Notes: generated by a model not told the origin, from the sequence alone. Shown: positions 1 to 12,355, numbered from the stretch's first letter. The stretch is DNA of 64,000 nt from Emmonsiellopsis sp. PD_33 (GCA_032988165.1 JANTQF010000064.1:79641-143640), one strand, 5' to 3'. Numbers and translations: made by a program.

Positions 1-4
1 CGAC

Positions 5-1405
5 ATGGCCGTCGCGGTGTTCAAGGATATGATGCTCACAGGCCAAAGTTCGCCATCAGACTCAACCTCCCTTTACAACGCTTCGCTAGGTTTGGTTGGG
101 AATCTACAAGAGTCTAGCATTACAGAAGCCGATGTGAATAAAGTATCTCTCTCGGCCCTTACGATAATGCCTCGCAGATTCCAAAACAAGTTCTTCTATG
201 CCAGTTGGATGAAAAAGTTAATTGGCATGGGTGAAGTCGATTCCGCGGCGCAGGTCGTTGAATTGATGTACGAACGAGGAATCAAACCGGATCCAAAACA
301 TTTAAACGGGATTATAGGTGGCTGGCTCCGTAAAGAAAGCTCTACTGCCAGAGATAAAGCCGAAAGGCTTGCATGGGCCATGGTCCAGGAACGAATCGAT
401 CAAGTCTGGGCTCGACGAAAAGACGCATCCGCTACAGCCTCACAGAAACCCCTTGTACAAAATGCCAGCCACGGCCTCCGCATCCCAACACCCATAGACC
501 GGACGGTGCCCCCAGCAAGCATCGAAACATTCTCCATCCTACTCCTCTACTACACCCGCCGCGGCCAAGATGACATGGCCAACTACGTAATCGAATGCCT
601 CGAAAAATCCAAGATGCGCCCCAACACCTTCTTCATGAACCACCTCCTCTTCGCCGAACTGCGCAAACAAGACATGCTCTCCGTCTGGACCCGCTACAAG
701 GAAATGTCCACCACCATCCTCCCAGACCTAGAAACCTTCGCCTGCCTTTGGGACTGCGGAAAAGTGCAATACGACCGCGCCCGCAAGCCCTTCGACGCCT
801 CCTTCCCCACCGCCCGCGCCCTCTTCGCCGAAATGATGACCTGGTACCATAACCTGAAACCCTTCCAACAAGCCAACGTCCGCACATTCTTCTCCAAGGA
901 GCTCTACGACCAAATCCTCCGCTGCTTCTCCTTCTCGCTAGACGCCGAGGGCACAATCGTCGCCCTCCACTCCCTCCGCCACGCCTTCGGCTTCATCCCG
1001 GACGTCGTCACGGCGCGCATAATAATGTTCGAAGTCGTCCGGCTCCTCCCGCCACCACCCAGCCCGACACAGCAGAAGAAATCCCGCCGCAGGCGCGGCG
1101 CCATCTCACTGAACCCGCGCAGCAAGGAGAATCTGCAACATGTGTCGACGCTGCTGGAGACGCTGAGGGATCGCAAGCTGATGATTCTGGGGAGGCAGGG
1201 GTTTAGCCTTGAGGACTTGGATGTGGAGGCGAGGAAGGATCATGAGGTTGGTTTGTATGTGGATTTGTTGCGGGTTGTGTTGGGGCGGTTGGCGGTGGTG
1301 CCGGAGAGGGTGGGGGATAGGCTGGATAGAGCGGTGAGGGAGATGGGGGTTGCTGAGGAGGGGTTGTATTTGGGTGAAGAGGTGCCGGAGGATTTGGAGG
1401 CTTGA
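5..1405 (+). CDS. Pentatricopeptide-repeat-like protein, probably 5'-truncated
   Basis: Open frame of 466 codons ending at a TGA. Two stretches look like helical-hairpin PPR units: around residues 70-105 (a helix, then VVELMYERGIKPD) and 172-215 (FSILLLYYTRRGQDD, then a second helix with KSKMRPN). PPR proteins bind organellar RNA and act in mitochondrial RNA processing, stability or translation; that role is inferred from the family. The first ATG is 5 bases from the window edge and no targeting peptide is visible, so the true N-terminus and perhaps more repeats lie to the left. A basic KKSRRRRG patch sits near residue 360. Third codon positions change from mainly C before about 1120 to mainly G after it. 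The exact orthologue is not recognised. Confidence 0.65.
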   Translation: MAVAVFKDMMLTGQSSPSDSTSLYNASLGLVGNLQESSITEADVNKVSLSALTIMPRRFQNKFFYASWMKKLIGMGEVDSAAQVVELMYERGIKPDPKHLNGIIGGWLRKESSTARDKAERLAWAMVQERIDQVWARRKDASATASQKPLVQNASHGLRIPTPIDRTVPPASIETFSILLLYYTRRGQDDMANYVIECLEKSKMRPNTFFMNHLLFAELRKQDMLSVWTRYKEMSTTILPDLETFACLWDCGKVQYDRARKPFDASFPTARALFAEMMTWYHNLKPFQQANVRTFFSKELYDQILRCFSFSLDAEGTIVALHSLRHAFGFIPDVVTARIIMFEVVRLLPPPPSPTQQKKSRRRRGAISLNPRSKENLQHVSTLLETLRDRKLMILGRQGFSLEDLDVEARKDHEVGLYVDLLRVVLGRLAVVPERVGDRLDRAVREMGVAEEGLYLGEEVPEDLEA

Positions 1406-2525
1406 GTTGCAACGTTTTGTGTATTTTTCTTTCCTTTGTTTGGTTCGTCGGTTCGTTGGTTGGTTGGTTGGTTGGGTATACCTGTCTTCCTGTTTATATT
1501 TCTTGTGCATAGCAGGGTCGTCATCATCGCCCTTTTGTTCATTCCGGTCTTGTTTTCCTTTTTTTTTTAGTTTCGGTCGAGCATGTACGATAGTTAAGAG
1601 TGGTGAGATGGAAGCCCAAAATACCGTCTCTGGTCGATTTTTGTATTATAGTATAGAGGGGAATAGGATATAGGCTAATCCATTATATACCACAACAGCA
1701 GCAAAAGCTTGTCAGTTTAAATCAAACCAACTAACTACATACCCATTCGCATATCTAATGATAATTTTGAAATTCTGCTATCCATTTCTTTCCCCTATAT
1801 CTAACTAATTACAAATACCACACACGTACACCACCAGGTCTCCCGCGTAGTTATTAATTTACATACACACAGGACCCCTTTCTTCTCTTCGCAGGATATC
1901 TAAGAAGAAGCTATGTATGGTCAAATAAATAAATAAATCCCCTGACCTGAAAAAAAAGAAAAAGAAAAAGCTCATACATAGCACCCGCCGAGAAAAGAAG
2001 AATCAATGATAGGTAGGATAGTTAAAAACAATATTTAGTCAATAGTAAAACGAGCAAAATGATACATACAGTACACACTAATAATAAAAAAAGAAAATTG
2101 CCCTCATTTCGCTCATAAAAAAAATGTAGAAAAAAACTCCAGAGTGCAGGTAGAAAGACAGATCTAGGTGGATAACACGGCGACGGCGGCAGATAGACAC
2201 TACATATAAATGCGTAGGTAGTGGGGAGATAGATATAGGCGGTTCAGAGGTGCCGAAAACATGAGAATGAAACAGTTGGGGAAACACAAGGCGGAACAAA
2301 ATGAAATAACACGAAAGCCTAGAGCCATTTTTCCTTCTCTCATCAAGGTTCGTTCGTGGTAGTGATGACAAGTGGAGATGGATGTGGAAATGCCATATCC
2401 ACTATTCGGACGTTGTCGTTTATAACGGGATATGATCGGACGGAGAAGAGGATGGAAGATTCCTTCCTTCGGGGGACAGGCCGACAGATGGGGAATAGAA
2501 AGTCAGGGCGAGGTACGTATATCCC
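1406..2525. other. Convergent 3' intergenic region
   Basis: Lies between the 3' ends of the PPR-like gene and SEC66, so it should hold both 3' UTRs. It contains a TTGG run near 1458-1478, an AAAT run near 1922-1937 and A/T-rich sequence. No coding frame here shows family features or codon bias. Confidence 0.6.
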
Positions 2526-3518
2526 TCATTTCTTCCCCTTCTTCTTCTTCCCACCCGCGGAACCCCCGCCAACAGCGGGCCCACCACCCTCAACCAAAAC
2601 AGCGTCATCATCGCTGCTCTGCTTATCAGCGGGAGCAGCAGCTTTCGTAGCGGCGGCTGTGGCATTCGGTTTCTTAGCCGCGGCAGCGTCTTCTTCCAGC
2701 TCCTTCATGAAGTCTTCCTGGATGCTAGCCTTCTTCCGGTCCCACCATTCGCGCTCCTCCTTGACGCTAGATTGGAGCTCCTCGACACGCTCGCGGAAAA
2801 CGGCGTTGACGGCCATTTCGTTGGCGGATTGGAAGATGGTTTGGCCCCAGTTGGGAGCAAAGGCGTTGGCCTGCACAACGAGAGAAGCACGGTTAGCACG
2901 AGTACAGTGCCAGTTGGCGAATACTTGACATCCACCCAAAGTAGAAAATCACAAGGCCACATACCTCAGCAACAACATCCCGAACCTCGTCCTCCATCTC
3001 CTTCTCCGCACGCAAAAAGCGCTGCCACAAATCATCACCAACGCTGCCCTTCTGCAGCAGCCCTCCCAGGGCGGGTTTCTGGCTCCGCAGCTCCAACAGA
3101 CGGCGGATATCTTCCGTAGCCCTCCGGAGAAGGGCAGCTTTGAGCACCGTCTCAGGCACGGCGGGGGGTTTCTTCTCCTTGTTCCCTGGCGTTGTTGTCG
3201 ATGCTGGCTCTAGATGGAGTAATGAGAGGTATATGTCTCGTTGGAGATGGGGTGGGAACCATGGTGTGAGAGAGGAGGATTTTGCTAGAATAGAGGGAAG
3301 AATGGTTAGTTATATGGCGTTTTACTTTCATTAACATGGTAGCCCAATGATCTCTAGGACTCCTCGACCTCGAAGTTGGACAGGAAATGTGTATGGAAAT
3401 CGGGGAGGTGGTATTTACCAGCTTTCCGCTTGCGATAGAGGGAGGAGAAGGTGGCCAACGACCCGATAAGTATACCCAGATAGGCGAGGGGAATCGATAA
3501 ACTGAGCCAGTTCACCAT
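2526..3518 (-). CDS. SEC66: Sec66 (Sec71) subunit of the Sec63 translocation complex
   Basis: Three exons on the minus strand: 3518-3419, 3284-2965 and 2870-2526, giving 254 aa. Both introns have good ends (GTAAAT...CTAG, GTATGT...GCAG) and the frame joins cleanly (RKRKA/AKSSS, DVVAE/ANAF). Residues about 5-27 form one membrane segment after a short lumenal N-terminus, followed by the basic RKRK stop. The cytosolic part has the family core: PWFPPHLQRDIYLSLLHLEP, the LRRATEDIRRLLELR helix and APNWGQTIFQSANEM. The C-terminus is Ala-rich and ends in KKKKGKK. Sec66 works with Sec62/63/72 in post-translational import into the ER. The start was chosen because it gives the expected membrane anchor. 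Confident family assignment. Confidence 0.93.
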
Positions 3519-3660
3519 TGTGGAATGTATAGGGTGAATTCGGGCAAGGGTTGACGGGGGCGCTCTCCGCTCTTTATATCTCCTCTTTCTTCTCCGCTAT
3601 GTCTTGTCTCTTGCTCCTGTGACTGACTTGCAATACCTCCAATGCTAAAAGAAGTTTCCG

Positions 3661-4067
3661 CTATATCGACGATTGCAATTCAATTCCCGCGCTGATATTC
3701 GTCTCAATCATGGAGTTCAAAATGACATCCAGGAAACAAAAAGAGCCGTCGTAGACAACAAGGAAGGGTAGCGGCGAGCGAGCTCCCTTGTCTCCGATTT
3801 CTGAGCCGGGGGGGAGCTGGATGGGAATGCCGCTTAGCAGAGAATGCACGAGGGATCGGGTAGAAATGGCGTCTTCAGAGCGCGCATGGCAGAGTGGCGG
3901 TGGGAAGTCGGAGCGCAGAGACGGTGGAGGCGGGCGTGGACAGAGCCGGCGACGTTGACGATGGAGATAGATGACACCTGGGCAACTTTGTGGAGGATGT
4001 CGGGTGTCGCGCTAGGCTGGGAACGGGCTAGCGTGCGTCGGATCGGGGCTAGCGCGGTATCGGGCAT
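3661..4067 (-). CDS. Possible small gene in two frames, not recognised
   Basis: One frame opens with ATG at 4067 (MPDTALAPIRRTLARSQP) and stops at 3834 after PDPSCILC. A second frame, open across the same stop, continues to 3661 with a plausible protein-like tail (LPFLVVYDGSFCFLDV, then NSMIETNISAG). I could not find a GT...AG intron joining them; the only nearby AGs are AAG and TAAG without a pyrimidine tract. Either there is a one-base frameshift near 3850, two overlapping unrelated frames, or no gene. The frame on the opposite strand (3844-4089) looks less protein-like. No family recognised. Confidence 0.3.
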
Positions 4068-4650
4068 TCTTCAGCATCTTCAAACTTGAATTAGGTGAGA
4101 TGTTGATATTACGGTCTATAAACACCCTCTTTCTTGATTCTATTTTGTTATCCTTTCAGTCAGTCAGAAATATTACCATTCAGCTACTAAACTAGACATA
4201 AACCAACCCAGAATCCAGACGACTCGAAGCACCAGTAACAGCAACAGCACCAGCAAAAAATAAAACCCATAAAAACAGAAAAGGGAACATTTCTCTTCGG
4301 ATAGCGCTAGCTAGGTACGTATGCAGGTAGGTACAGACGGTATATATAAACAGTTAAAAAAGAGAACCAGAAGACGTTGTTTGCATGTATGTATTTCATT
4401 CCATCAGTCAAAATATCAAAGCAAGAGAAAAAGGGAGAAGGGGCAGAAGATCGATCATATAGACAAACACACACAAGAAAAAGGCCAGGAGCAGAGAAAA
4501 TAAGGGGGTACCCATGAAACTATAAAGAAGAAGAAAAATCCAACAGAAGCTCTCACTCCCCCTTTTCTCCTCCCCCCACCCTCGCATTTGTACCAAACCC
4601 AACTAACTCCCCAGCCAAATATCAAATCAAATCCTAACCTGAAAAAAATA
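4068..4650. other. Intergenic, 3' side of YTA7
   Basis: Contains the presumed promoter of the doubtful small gene and the YTA7 3' UTR. A-rich between 4240 and 4510; no coding feature supported. Confidence 0.5.
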
Positions 4651-7600
4651 TCAATCCCTACCCCCGAAATCCCCCTGCTCCGCGCAAATATCCAACAACA
4701 CCTCGTCAAACACCGTCTTCACCTGCTCCGCAACCTCCATCCGATTCCACTCGCCACGCATGCGCCATACAGTATCCATTAGCGCCGTGTTGATTTGCTC
4801 CAGCTGCTCGACGGAGAGCCCATTTGTGCGCTGGGCGAAGGTGTGGTGGAGGGATTCGAGGGCGTGGTCGTCGAGGTAGAGTTTTGGATGTTGCTGAGGG
4901 GGATGGAGGGGTAGCTGCGGTTGGACGCCTTCTTCGTTGAGGAGTTCCTGGACGCGAGATTGACGGGGGGTTGTAGTTTTCGGTCCGGGGCTGCGGTCGG
5001 CGGCGGTTGGACCATCGAATGGTGGGATGGGAGGTGGCTGAGAGCCTGGCTGTGAGAGTTTATTTTGCGACTGGCTGCCATTTACGATGCTGGGTTGTGA
5101 GTTTGCATAATCCACGATTCCAGTGAGTGGGGTGCCCCAGGCGCCGCTTTCGCCTTGCTGGGTGTCAGGGAGTGGTTCGTCGCCTGACAGTCGTTCTGGG
5201 TAGGGCATGAGGTCTGGATATTCGTGTCTGGCGGAGCCGCCAATGGAGCTTTGGGTGTTGAGTTGGGGAGCGTCTGAGGGGCCGGAATGTTTCTTGTCCG
5301 AGGTTGTCTGGGTTGTTGAAGCGTCGTTGACATAGTCCCCTGGTTGGGAACCTGGGGCCATTGGTGTCATTGTGCCCCTTTGTGTCAAGTTAGAGAGGCC
5401 AGACTGCTGTCGGAGTTGTTGTGAGGGAGCTGTGTAAGAGTGAGGTGGGCGTGGTTGCGCAGATTGCCCAAAGGAACTATTCTGTGTGTTGTCGCGCTCG
5501 CTTGGTTGGACGTCATCCGAGTTCGACATATGAGTGTCCCCATCAACTCCGACAGAGCCATTGCTAGTTGGACGCTGGGCATATGAACCAGCCTTGTGCC
5601 CATACCCGTTTGTTATATTACTAGCGTTGCTAGTTGGTCGTGTTGGCGTGGCAGGTTCCGGTAAAGAATGACGTTGTCCGAACGGCTCGCCCAGGACAAC
5701 TGGTCCAGATGACTGATGTGAAGACTCCGTTGTCCCGTGCGCAACATTCATTATTGGCGGCGGACCCATTATACCATCTTTCTCTGCAGCTCGTCTTGCC
5801 TTCTCAATCGCAAGCTTTTCGCGTTCTAGTTCTCGGAGATAAACATTTTCGCATTCGGCTACCAGGCCAGGATCGGTGAGGTCAAGATTGCCAATATCTA
5901 CTTCGACATTCGAGAGTAGTTCGTTTGCCTTTAATTGTCTGTCTTGGTCGCCAAGTTGCCGGGCATCCTTCGCGATCATTTTGATATCCCCTAAGAAATC
6001 CTTTGGCCGCTTATAGTAACCGTTCGATAACCGCTTTTCGATAGTGACAATTTCCATGTTGTAGTAAAACTTGCCGGAAACAGCCTCTCGCAAACCAGGT
6101 ACACCATGCTTGTCCACGTCCTTCTCGAATGGGCGGAACGTAGTACGCTGTACGAGAGGTAGATCAGTCGTCACGATATTTGGATCCTCCTCGTCATACA
6201 GATAGGCAATCTGAGTCTCATCAATAACCCCAGTCCGAAATCGTTTATATTTCTTGATCTGGTCCATTATCGGTTGAATTCTGATTTTTAACATGTTCAG
6301 CGTCTGGCGATCTCGCCTCTTTTGCGCCTTCAACTGTTCCTTCGGCGGAGCGGCGGCTTGCGCCGGAGCAGACGGCGCCTTCTCTAACGTTTCCAACTTA
6401 CGTTTCTTCCTATTCTCGGGGTCTGGGAAGTCTGGAGGAGCACTCCTAATGTACTTGAGCAAAGAGCTGAAGAACTCGTATCGCCACATGCTTTCAGGGG
6501 CGTGCAGGTCATATCGGTTCTTTTTGGAGTAACCAAAGAAATTTCGCATCATCGCAGTATCAGGAGCATCACCATCATTCTCAAGCACACCAAGAAGTAA
6601 GACAGGATCGGTAGGCGGAAGGGAACGCAGCAGACCAAGGAATGTCGAGATTACTGTTTGACCGACCGTCTCGTACCATGTCTGGACGTTAGGGATATAG
6701 ATGACGCTAGGCTTGTGTCGTTTCACTTCCGTAAATAGTTGCACCACACTAGCTTCAGGGGATCTCGTAGAATCGCTAAGTAGAGTGGGAAGATCAAACG
6801 ACTGCACATGCAGACCCTCAAAGTGGTTCAGCAATGCTGCGGCAAGGTACTGCTGCCCCATTCCAGGGTTGCCTCTGATAAGCAACCTTGGTCTGAAAAC
6901 ACGCGAAGTCTCGAATTCCTGTTGCATTCTCTCCCTCCTAAACCCAACCTGGTCATTTGGTTCCTCAAACTGGGCTTCTTCCAAAGCTGTAAGTCGCTTC
7001 TTTTGCGGAAGAATCTCGGCAAGGATTTGCTTGATATCGCGCAATGGGTGCCTTAGAAGGGGCTCAACAATCGCAGGCAGAGGCGAAGCACCAGAAGACG
7101 TCGATCTTTCCGAAGAAGGCACCATCTTTTTGATGGATATCATAAAGTCCTTTGGAGAAACCTCTATCTTTTTCGGGTCGATCAAAAGTTTCTCGTTCGA
7201 TCTGTATATTTGTGGATATTGTCGCTGCACCGCGTTTAGGGCCGCTTCTGTACATAGAGCACGCAGGTCAGCACCTCCATATCCCTTGGTCAATTCAGCT
7301 AATTCATCCTTGATTTCGCCTTGAAGAGGAGGATCCCAGCCCTTCGTATGGATATCCAAAATCGCGCGTCGGGCCTCCGTATTTGGTAGAGGGAAGTAAA
7401 ATTCACGGTCGAAACGTCCAGGGCGTCGCAGGGCAGGATCAATGGAATCGGGCCGATTTGTTGCTCCGATGACAATAACTTGCCCTCGTCCATCCATTCC
7501 ATCCATGAGTGCTAGAAGGGTAGAAACAATGGACGCATGAATTTGTTCCTGTTTACTCGATCGGACAGGAGCCAGACCTATATTCATTGCATTAGAAAAT

Positions 7601-9855
7601 GGTATTATTCAAGCCGTAACCAAGAGGAGCTTACCGTCAATTTCGTCGAAGAAGATAATACTAGGCTGGGTTTTGCGTGCTTCGTCAAACAGCAGACGAA
7701 GTTGTCTCTCCGCTTCACCAACCCATTTGCTGAGCGCATCTGCCCCCTTCCTCATATAAAAGGTCACTTTTCGGCCTTCCGAACTTACACTAGAGGCGAG
7801 GGCTCTGGCCAAGAGCGTTTTACCAGTGCCTGGAGGTCCATGGAACAAAACTCCACGCGGAGGAACAATGTGAAATCGTTGAAAAATCTCCGGATAGAGC
7901 AAAGGAAGCGCAACCATCTCCTTCAACTGATCAATATGGCCTTGTAATCCACCAACGCTATCGAAATTGACATTTGGATCGATCCCCAGGGGGTCGGAAT
8001 CCGCCAAGGCCTGCTTGTCCTTGACCTTGCCGAAATTTGCTGGGGTGCCTGACAATCCTTGAGGAGCATCTGTGCCAAAAGCTTGGCCGGCGGGAGGAAC
8101 ATTAAATCCAGGAGCAACTCCAGACGTGGGAGTCATTCCCGCGACACCTCCAACCATTGGTCTCTGACCAGCCGCTTCATCATCGCTGCTGTCGCTGTCT
8201 GCACCTCCTGCTGCGCCGGTTCCACTTGGCCCACCAAGGAGCGGTGGAGGACCTCCCGCACCCCCAAAGGGACCATAGGTTGAAAAGAGACTTCGTTGCC
8301 ACCCGCTACCTCCACCACCACCGCGAGCACGGCGAGAAGGGGACCCGGCAGGCTCGGCCTCCTCTTCAATTGGTAAGACAAGGTCTGGTCGAATGATTCT
8401 GTAGTCAACCGATTTACGATTTCGTCGAGGCTTATCTTCGTAAACTATGTCATTTTGCGGTCTCCGGCGGCGTCGGTCGGGTTTGAGCTCTGCCAGTTCT
8501 TCCGCGAGTTCGCCTGCCTCTGACTCTGCGCGGGTTTGAGATTGGGATTGTCGTTTTCGCAGCCTTGATCGACGGTCACCACTGCTTTCGTACGCTTCGT
8601 CGATATGCTGGCTACCCTTGCGCGGTGATGGTTGGGAAACTTCAGAATCAGATAATTCATCCTCGTTGGCCTCGTCATCGTTGGGTTCGAAATCGCTCCC
8701 ATCTTCCTTTGGCTGGCGCGAGCTTCTAGCGGCGGTTTTACGACTAGAACGACGAGTTGCTGGAGGCGCTTCTTCTGTTGTTTCAACAACGTTCTGCTTT
8801 CGGGTTGCGCGAGTGCTTCTACCAGATCTAGGTCCCTCGTCTTCGTCCTCATCCTCGTCCTCCGCCTGGTCAGATTCAGGCACAAAGCCTTCGTCACCCA
8901 TCTCGATATCCTTCTCCTGAGCATTCTCTTCGGCAGCGGGGTTTATAACATCTGACGCCACCACAGCCGGCCCCTCTTCCTCAAAAGAGGCCTGCACGTC
9001 GCTTTCCAAAATTTCAATTTGGGATGCTCCCAGGTCAGCCGGTACGGTATCACCTTCGTCTTGCACTTCCTGTTTTGTGCTGTCTTCCTCCTCCTCGATG
9101 GTGCTCTTAGAAGGGACGTGAACAGGTTGTGTGCCCCTGCGTGTTCGTGGCATGGCTTCGGGGCTGCGAGTGGCCTTGCGTACCGTCTGAATGTGCCGTC
9201 CAGAACCCGTGAGGGCAATGATATCTTCACTCTCATCGTAATTCTGACGAGTAGTCCGTCTGGTCTGCTGATAAACGTCTGTAGTGTGATCCTTACTGGC
9301 ACTACGGCCTCTGGTCGTTCTAGTCTGGCGGGTAGTAGTAGGCGTAGGTTGGGCTTTTATAGGGAATTTCAGCAGAAGCTTCTTCCTCGTTTTGCCCTTA
9401 TCAGCAGATCGAGTTTTCGTCTTTGTCTCCCTCTCTTCCTCCCCTTCTTCTTCCATTAGTTCGTCGTCCTCCACTTCGCTACCAGACGAGATTTGATAGC
9501 TCTCCTTCTTCTTCGCAGCACTCCTCCGTACCGAACCACGAGCGTTTCTCTCGAGAGTTGGGTCATCCTCGTCGTCCAGATCTGAGACGACGGATAAGTC
9601 ATCTTCACTTGAGCCAACCAAGGACTCGTCATCTTCAATGTCATCATCCATTGAATTCCTTCTGCGTCGTTTAGTGGGTCGCTTCTTCGTCTTGGATTTC
9701 GATGCGGTGGATTTGCGCGCCCTCGCCTTGGAATCGCTGTAGTCGACATCGCTCGAATCCGACTTGAGGGGATCGTCCGGGATATGGCGTTTCTGAGCGC
9801 GTGGCATGGTGGACGCGTCGGGGAGGTAGATTGGAGGCCTTTTAATGATCGCCAT
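4651..9855 (-). CDS. YTA7: Yta7/Abo1/ATAD2-type AAA-ATPase with bromodomain
   Basis: Two exons, 9855-7635 and 7577-4651, separated by a 57-base intron that splits the Walker B region (FFDEID/GLAPVR); 1715 aa. The first ~600 residues are acidic and basic low-complexity sequence. AAA1 has Walker A GPPGTGKT near residue 673, Walker B IIFFDEIDG near 733 and the sensor region VIVIGATNRPDSIDPALRRPGR. AAA2 is degenerate: its P-loop reads GNPGMGQQ near residue 971, without the lysine. A bromodomain-like region follows at about 1165-1270. The C-terminal third is Gln/Ser/Pro-rich. Family members bind acetylated chromatin and control histone H3-H4 density and transcription in the nucleus. A second in-frame ATG (residue 17, MPRAQKRHI) is an equally plausible start. 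Confidence 0.94.
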
Positions 9856-10397
9856 GTTAGTGATGGATGCAGTAAGTGGGTCGTTATTCCTTGTCCTAGA
9901 TGTAGAAGGTGGGTAGATGGCTCCGTCGAAGGGCCAGAGTGAGAGGTTGACGTACAGGTTGTGATGGTTGAAGGAGATAACAATGAAAAAGCCGCGGGCC
10001 GGATATAGACAGGGCCCGTGGAATTAAACAAACATTTGTAGTCCTTCTATACTCGATCACCAAGGGGGGTATATCATGGGCCAGGAATGCAGTATCTACC
10101 TCGACACAATCGGGACTGAAGCCGTCTGGATGCGTCCAGTTGCGAAGGGATTTTTGGGGAGGAGAGTGACTCCAGCAGCAAGAGAAGACAGCAACGGACG
10201 GGGTATCTCTAACAGCAAGGAACGAGGGAACAGGCAGCACAGCAAGCAGCGTCGACAAAAGACGGGCGGCGTGGAGACGGGGAGAAGTGATGCGGTGTCT
10301 CTCTCGCGGTGAGTCGGGCAGTCTGGACATCCACCACAGAGCCTCCTCCCTGTTGTTTTCGGGGGTTTTGCTTCAGCCACCTAGCCTAGTCCCGTCT

Positions 10398-10407
10398 GGG
10401 CCTAGCG
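10398..10407 (+). promoter_or_regulatory. Candidate element GGGCCTAGCG, copy 1
   Basis: Ten-base word found identically in two other upstream regions (17814 and 33299). This copy is about 540 bases upstream of the YTA7 start, among related CTAGCG/CGCTAG words. No factor is assigned. Confidence 0.35.
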
Positions 10408-11438
10408 CGGTCTGACTAAGACGCCGCTAGTGCCCAGAGCGGGCTAGCGGCATCTGGCGGCCTGCCAACGTGCGGCAAAAGCTCAACCCGCGTCCACTTC
10501 GACCTGCTGCGCTGCGACACGGCCGGTTTGCGCCCTCGATATCGCGCTTTTGTGTCTGCGCTCGCCAGCACCACACCCACCCACAATCTGCATCAAAACT
10601 CCCCAAAACACTGCAGTTTTGCCGCCCGTGCTCGGAAAAGCACGTTTGTGACATTTTTTGGCCCGGATCACGCCGCTCCAGGGCGGCCTCACACGGGGGC
10701 ATCCCCCTCCGCATCTCTAGACGCAGCGGGATGATCGACGTCAGGGTCGGCTGCGGCTCAAAACAAGCTTATCGCCCTTAGGGTTTGCCGGCTGCCCGCG
10801 ATCCATCCCCACTCTCCGCATGGCCGTGTCCACCCCGTCCGCCCTGGCACGTGATGTGTTAGTCAGCTTTCGTTCCCCCGCTGCCTATGTAAACGAACAT
10901 GGAATATTCCAATGCATTCATTCTTGGACTTTGCGCCTATGAGATAACAATGTCAAGGTGCATTTCTATATCTAGATAAGGTGTCTTTATTTACAACTTC
11001 TTTGCATAACTCTTGTGGTATAACTAGTACCCCATTCAATAGGATGCGTGGTTTCAGGCATGACGGGAAGATGCCGCCCCGAATTGGAATTACACAGATG
11101 TAAAGAGACAGGCACTTTTCTAGATAGATTACTACTCTCCTAGAATCTGGTGTATTTCTATCCATAGTTTGGTGTCAAACAGCCAACTTTGCATTTTTAC
11201 TCGTAGAGTGTCATATCATCGGAGAAATATATATTTAACTGCTATGATTGTGAGCTCAGATTCCTTCCAACTTCCACAGTGTCAGGTTTACCTTCAATAA
11301 TTTGCTGCAAACCATCAATGAAATATGGATAAAACATAACCATCACCAAAACCAAACTATCCCCCAGCCCCCTCATCATTTTTGTATGCCAGGCTTCATC
11401 ACACACTCCAACCAACAGCGCCAAGAAATCCACAATGA

Positions 11439-11450
11439 TCACGTGATATC
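11439..11450 (+). promoter_or_regulatory. E-box-type site TCACGTGATATC, copy 1
   Basis: TCACGTGA is a palindromic CACGTG core of the kind bound by bHLH factors such as Cbf1. It lies 114 bases upstream of the ATG of the small mitochondrial gene. The extended 12-base word recurs exactly at 44680-44691. The factor is inference. Confidence 0.4.
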
Positions 11451-11563
11451 AAACATCCCCAAAAATAACCTCCACTCCACCCCCCCCAAACTCTCCTTTC
11501 CCTACCACACTCCCCCCGCTCTATCCATCATTATCCTCAACTCCTCCGGACACATACCCAGCA

Positions 11564-12355
11564 ATGTTCTCCCGCATAATCCCACGCTCAAGAACGAGCT
11601 TCCCCCTCTCCTCCAAACATCTCTCCTCCCAATCACGCCGCCTCATCCCTTCACAACGCACATTTACATCATCCTCGTCATCGCGGAATGCACAGCAACA
11701 ACAACAACAGCAGCAGCAGCAGGATAGTAAGCCCCCCTCGCCGCATGTAAGTAATCCCCCTACTTTTTTAAAACCCTCACACTGGCAGTTCCTGCTAGGG
11801 GTGGTGTTCATTTAAATTCACATTGTCTATTTTTTCCCGGTAATGATAATATAAATCGAGTTACCACCACTCCCACTCCCACCCCCACCCCCCAACATAG
11901 TCAATATTCCACTCCTTCGGGTTTCATTATATATTAATCATGGTGGGAAAAAAAAAACAGATAGCCGTCTACAAATCCTTCACCCGCCCGTTCCTAAAGG
12001 TATTCCTCGGCGGCGTCCTCACCTATCAGATTATCTACTGGACATGGCTGAAGCTGGAGATGGATGAGGAGAAGGTGAAGCGGAATGGTGAGTTGTTTTT
12101 TTTTTGTTTTGTTTTGTTTTAGCCTCGGTTATATATTATTTCTTATTGCTCATCGAGGGATCTTGTGCTTCTTATCTGGCTGGTCCTATGCTCCCTACGT
12201 TGAGCGGTGGGGTTATTACGAGCGAGTGGGAAGGGAGATGGTTGATTAATCCTTTTTATATCGAGAATGAAAGCCGCTGATTAATTATCATGCAAACAGA
12301 TGAGATAGCTGAACTGGAGAAGAAGGTGAGGGAGGTTTCGAGTAAGACTTCGTGA
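11564..12355 (+). CDS. Small predicted mitochondrial single-pass membrane protein
   Basis: Three exons, 11564-11746, 11961-12087 and 12300-12355; 121 aa. Introns are GTAAGT...ACAG and GTGAGT...ACAG with clean frame joins. The N-terminus is Arg/Ser-rich with no acidic residue (MFSRIIPRSRTSFPLSSKHL), typical of a mitochondrial presequence, followed by a run of ten Gln coded by CAA/CAG. After it comes SFTRPFLKVFLGG, then a membrane segment ending in YQIIYWTWLKLEMDEEKV and a short charged helix DEIAELEKKVREV. The shape resembles small inner-membrane respiratory-assembly factors such as yeast Coi1, but I cannot confirm this from sequence alone. The next exon also contains an ATG (11940) upstream of the splice acceptor, which could mislead start calling. 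Confidence 0.75.

Larger units (their letters stand above)
9856..11563. other. Divergent promoter region of YTA7 and the small mitochondrial gene
   Basis: About 1.7 kb without a supported gene. 10380-10860 is GC-rich and repeats CTAGC words (for example 10401, 10425, 10444). It also holds a CACGTG at 10848-10853. 10900-11500 is AT-rich. Several frames of 60-190 codons are open on either strand but have no family signature. Confidence 0.5.

Noticed and set aside
9456..10330. Long frames overlapping the YTA7 5' end
   Set aside because: They are antisense or shifted shadows of YTA7 and its leader, rich in Arg/Ser/Pro from skewed composition.
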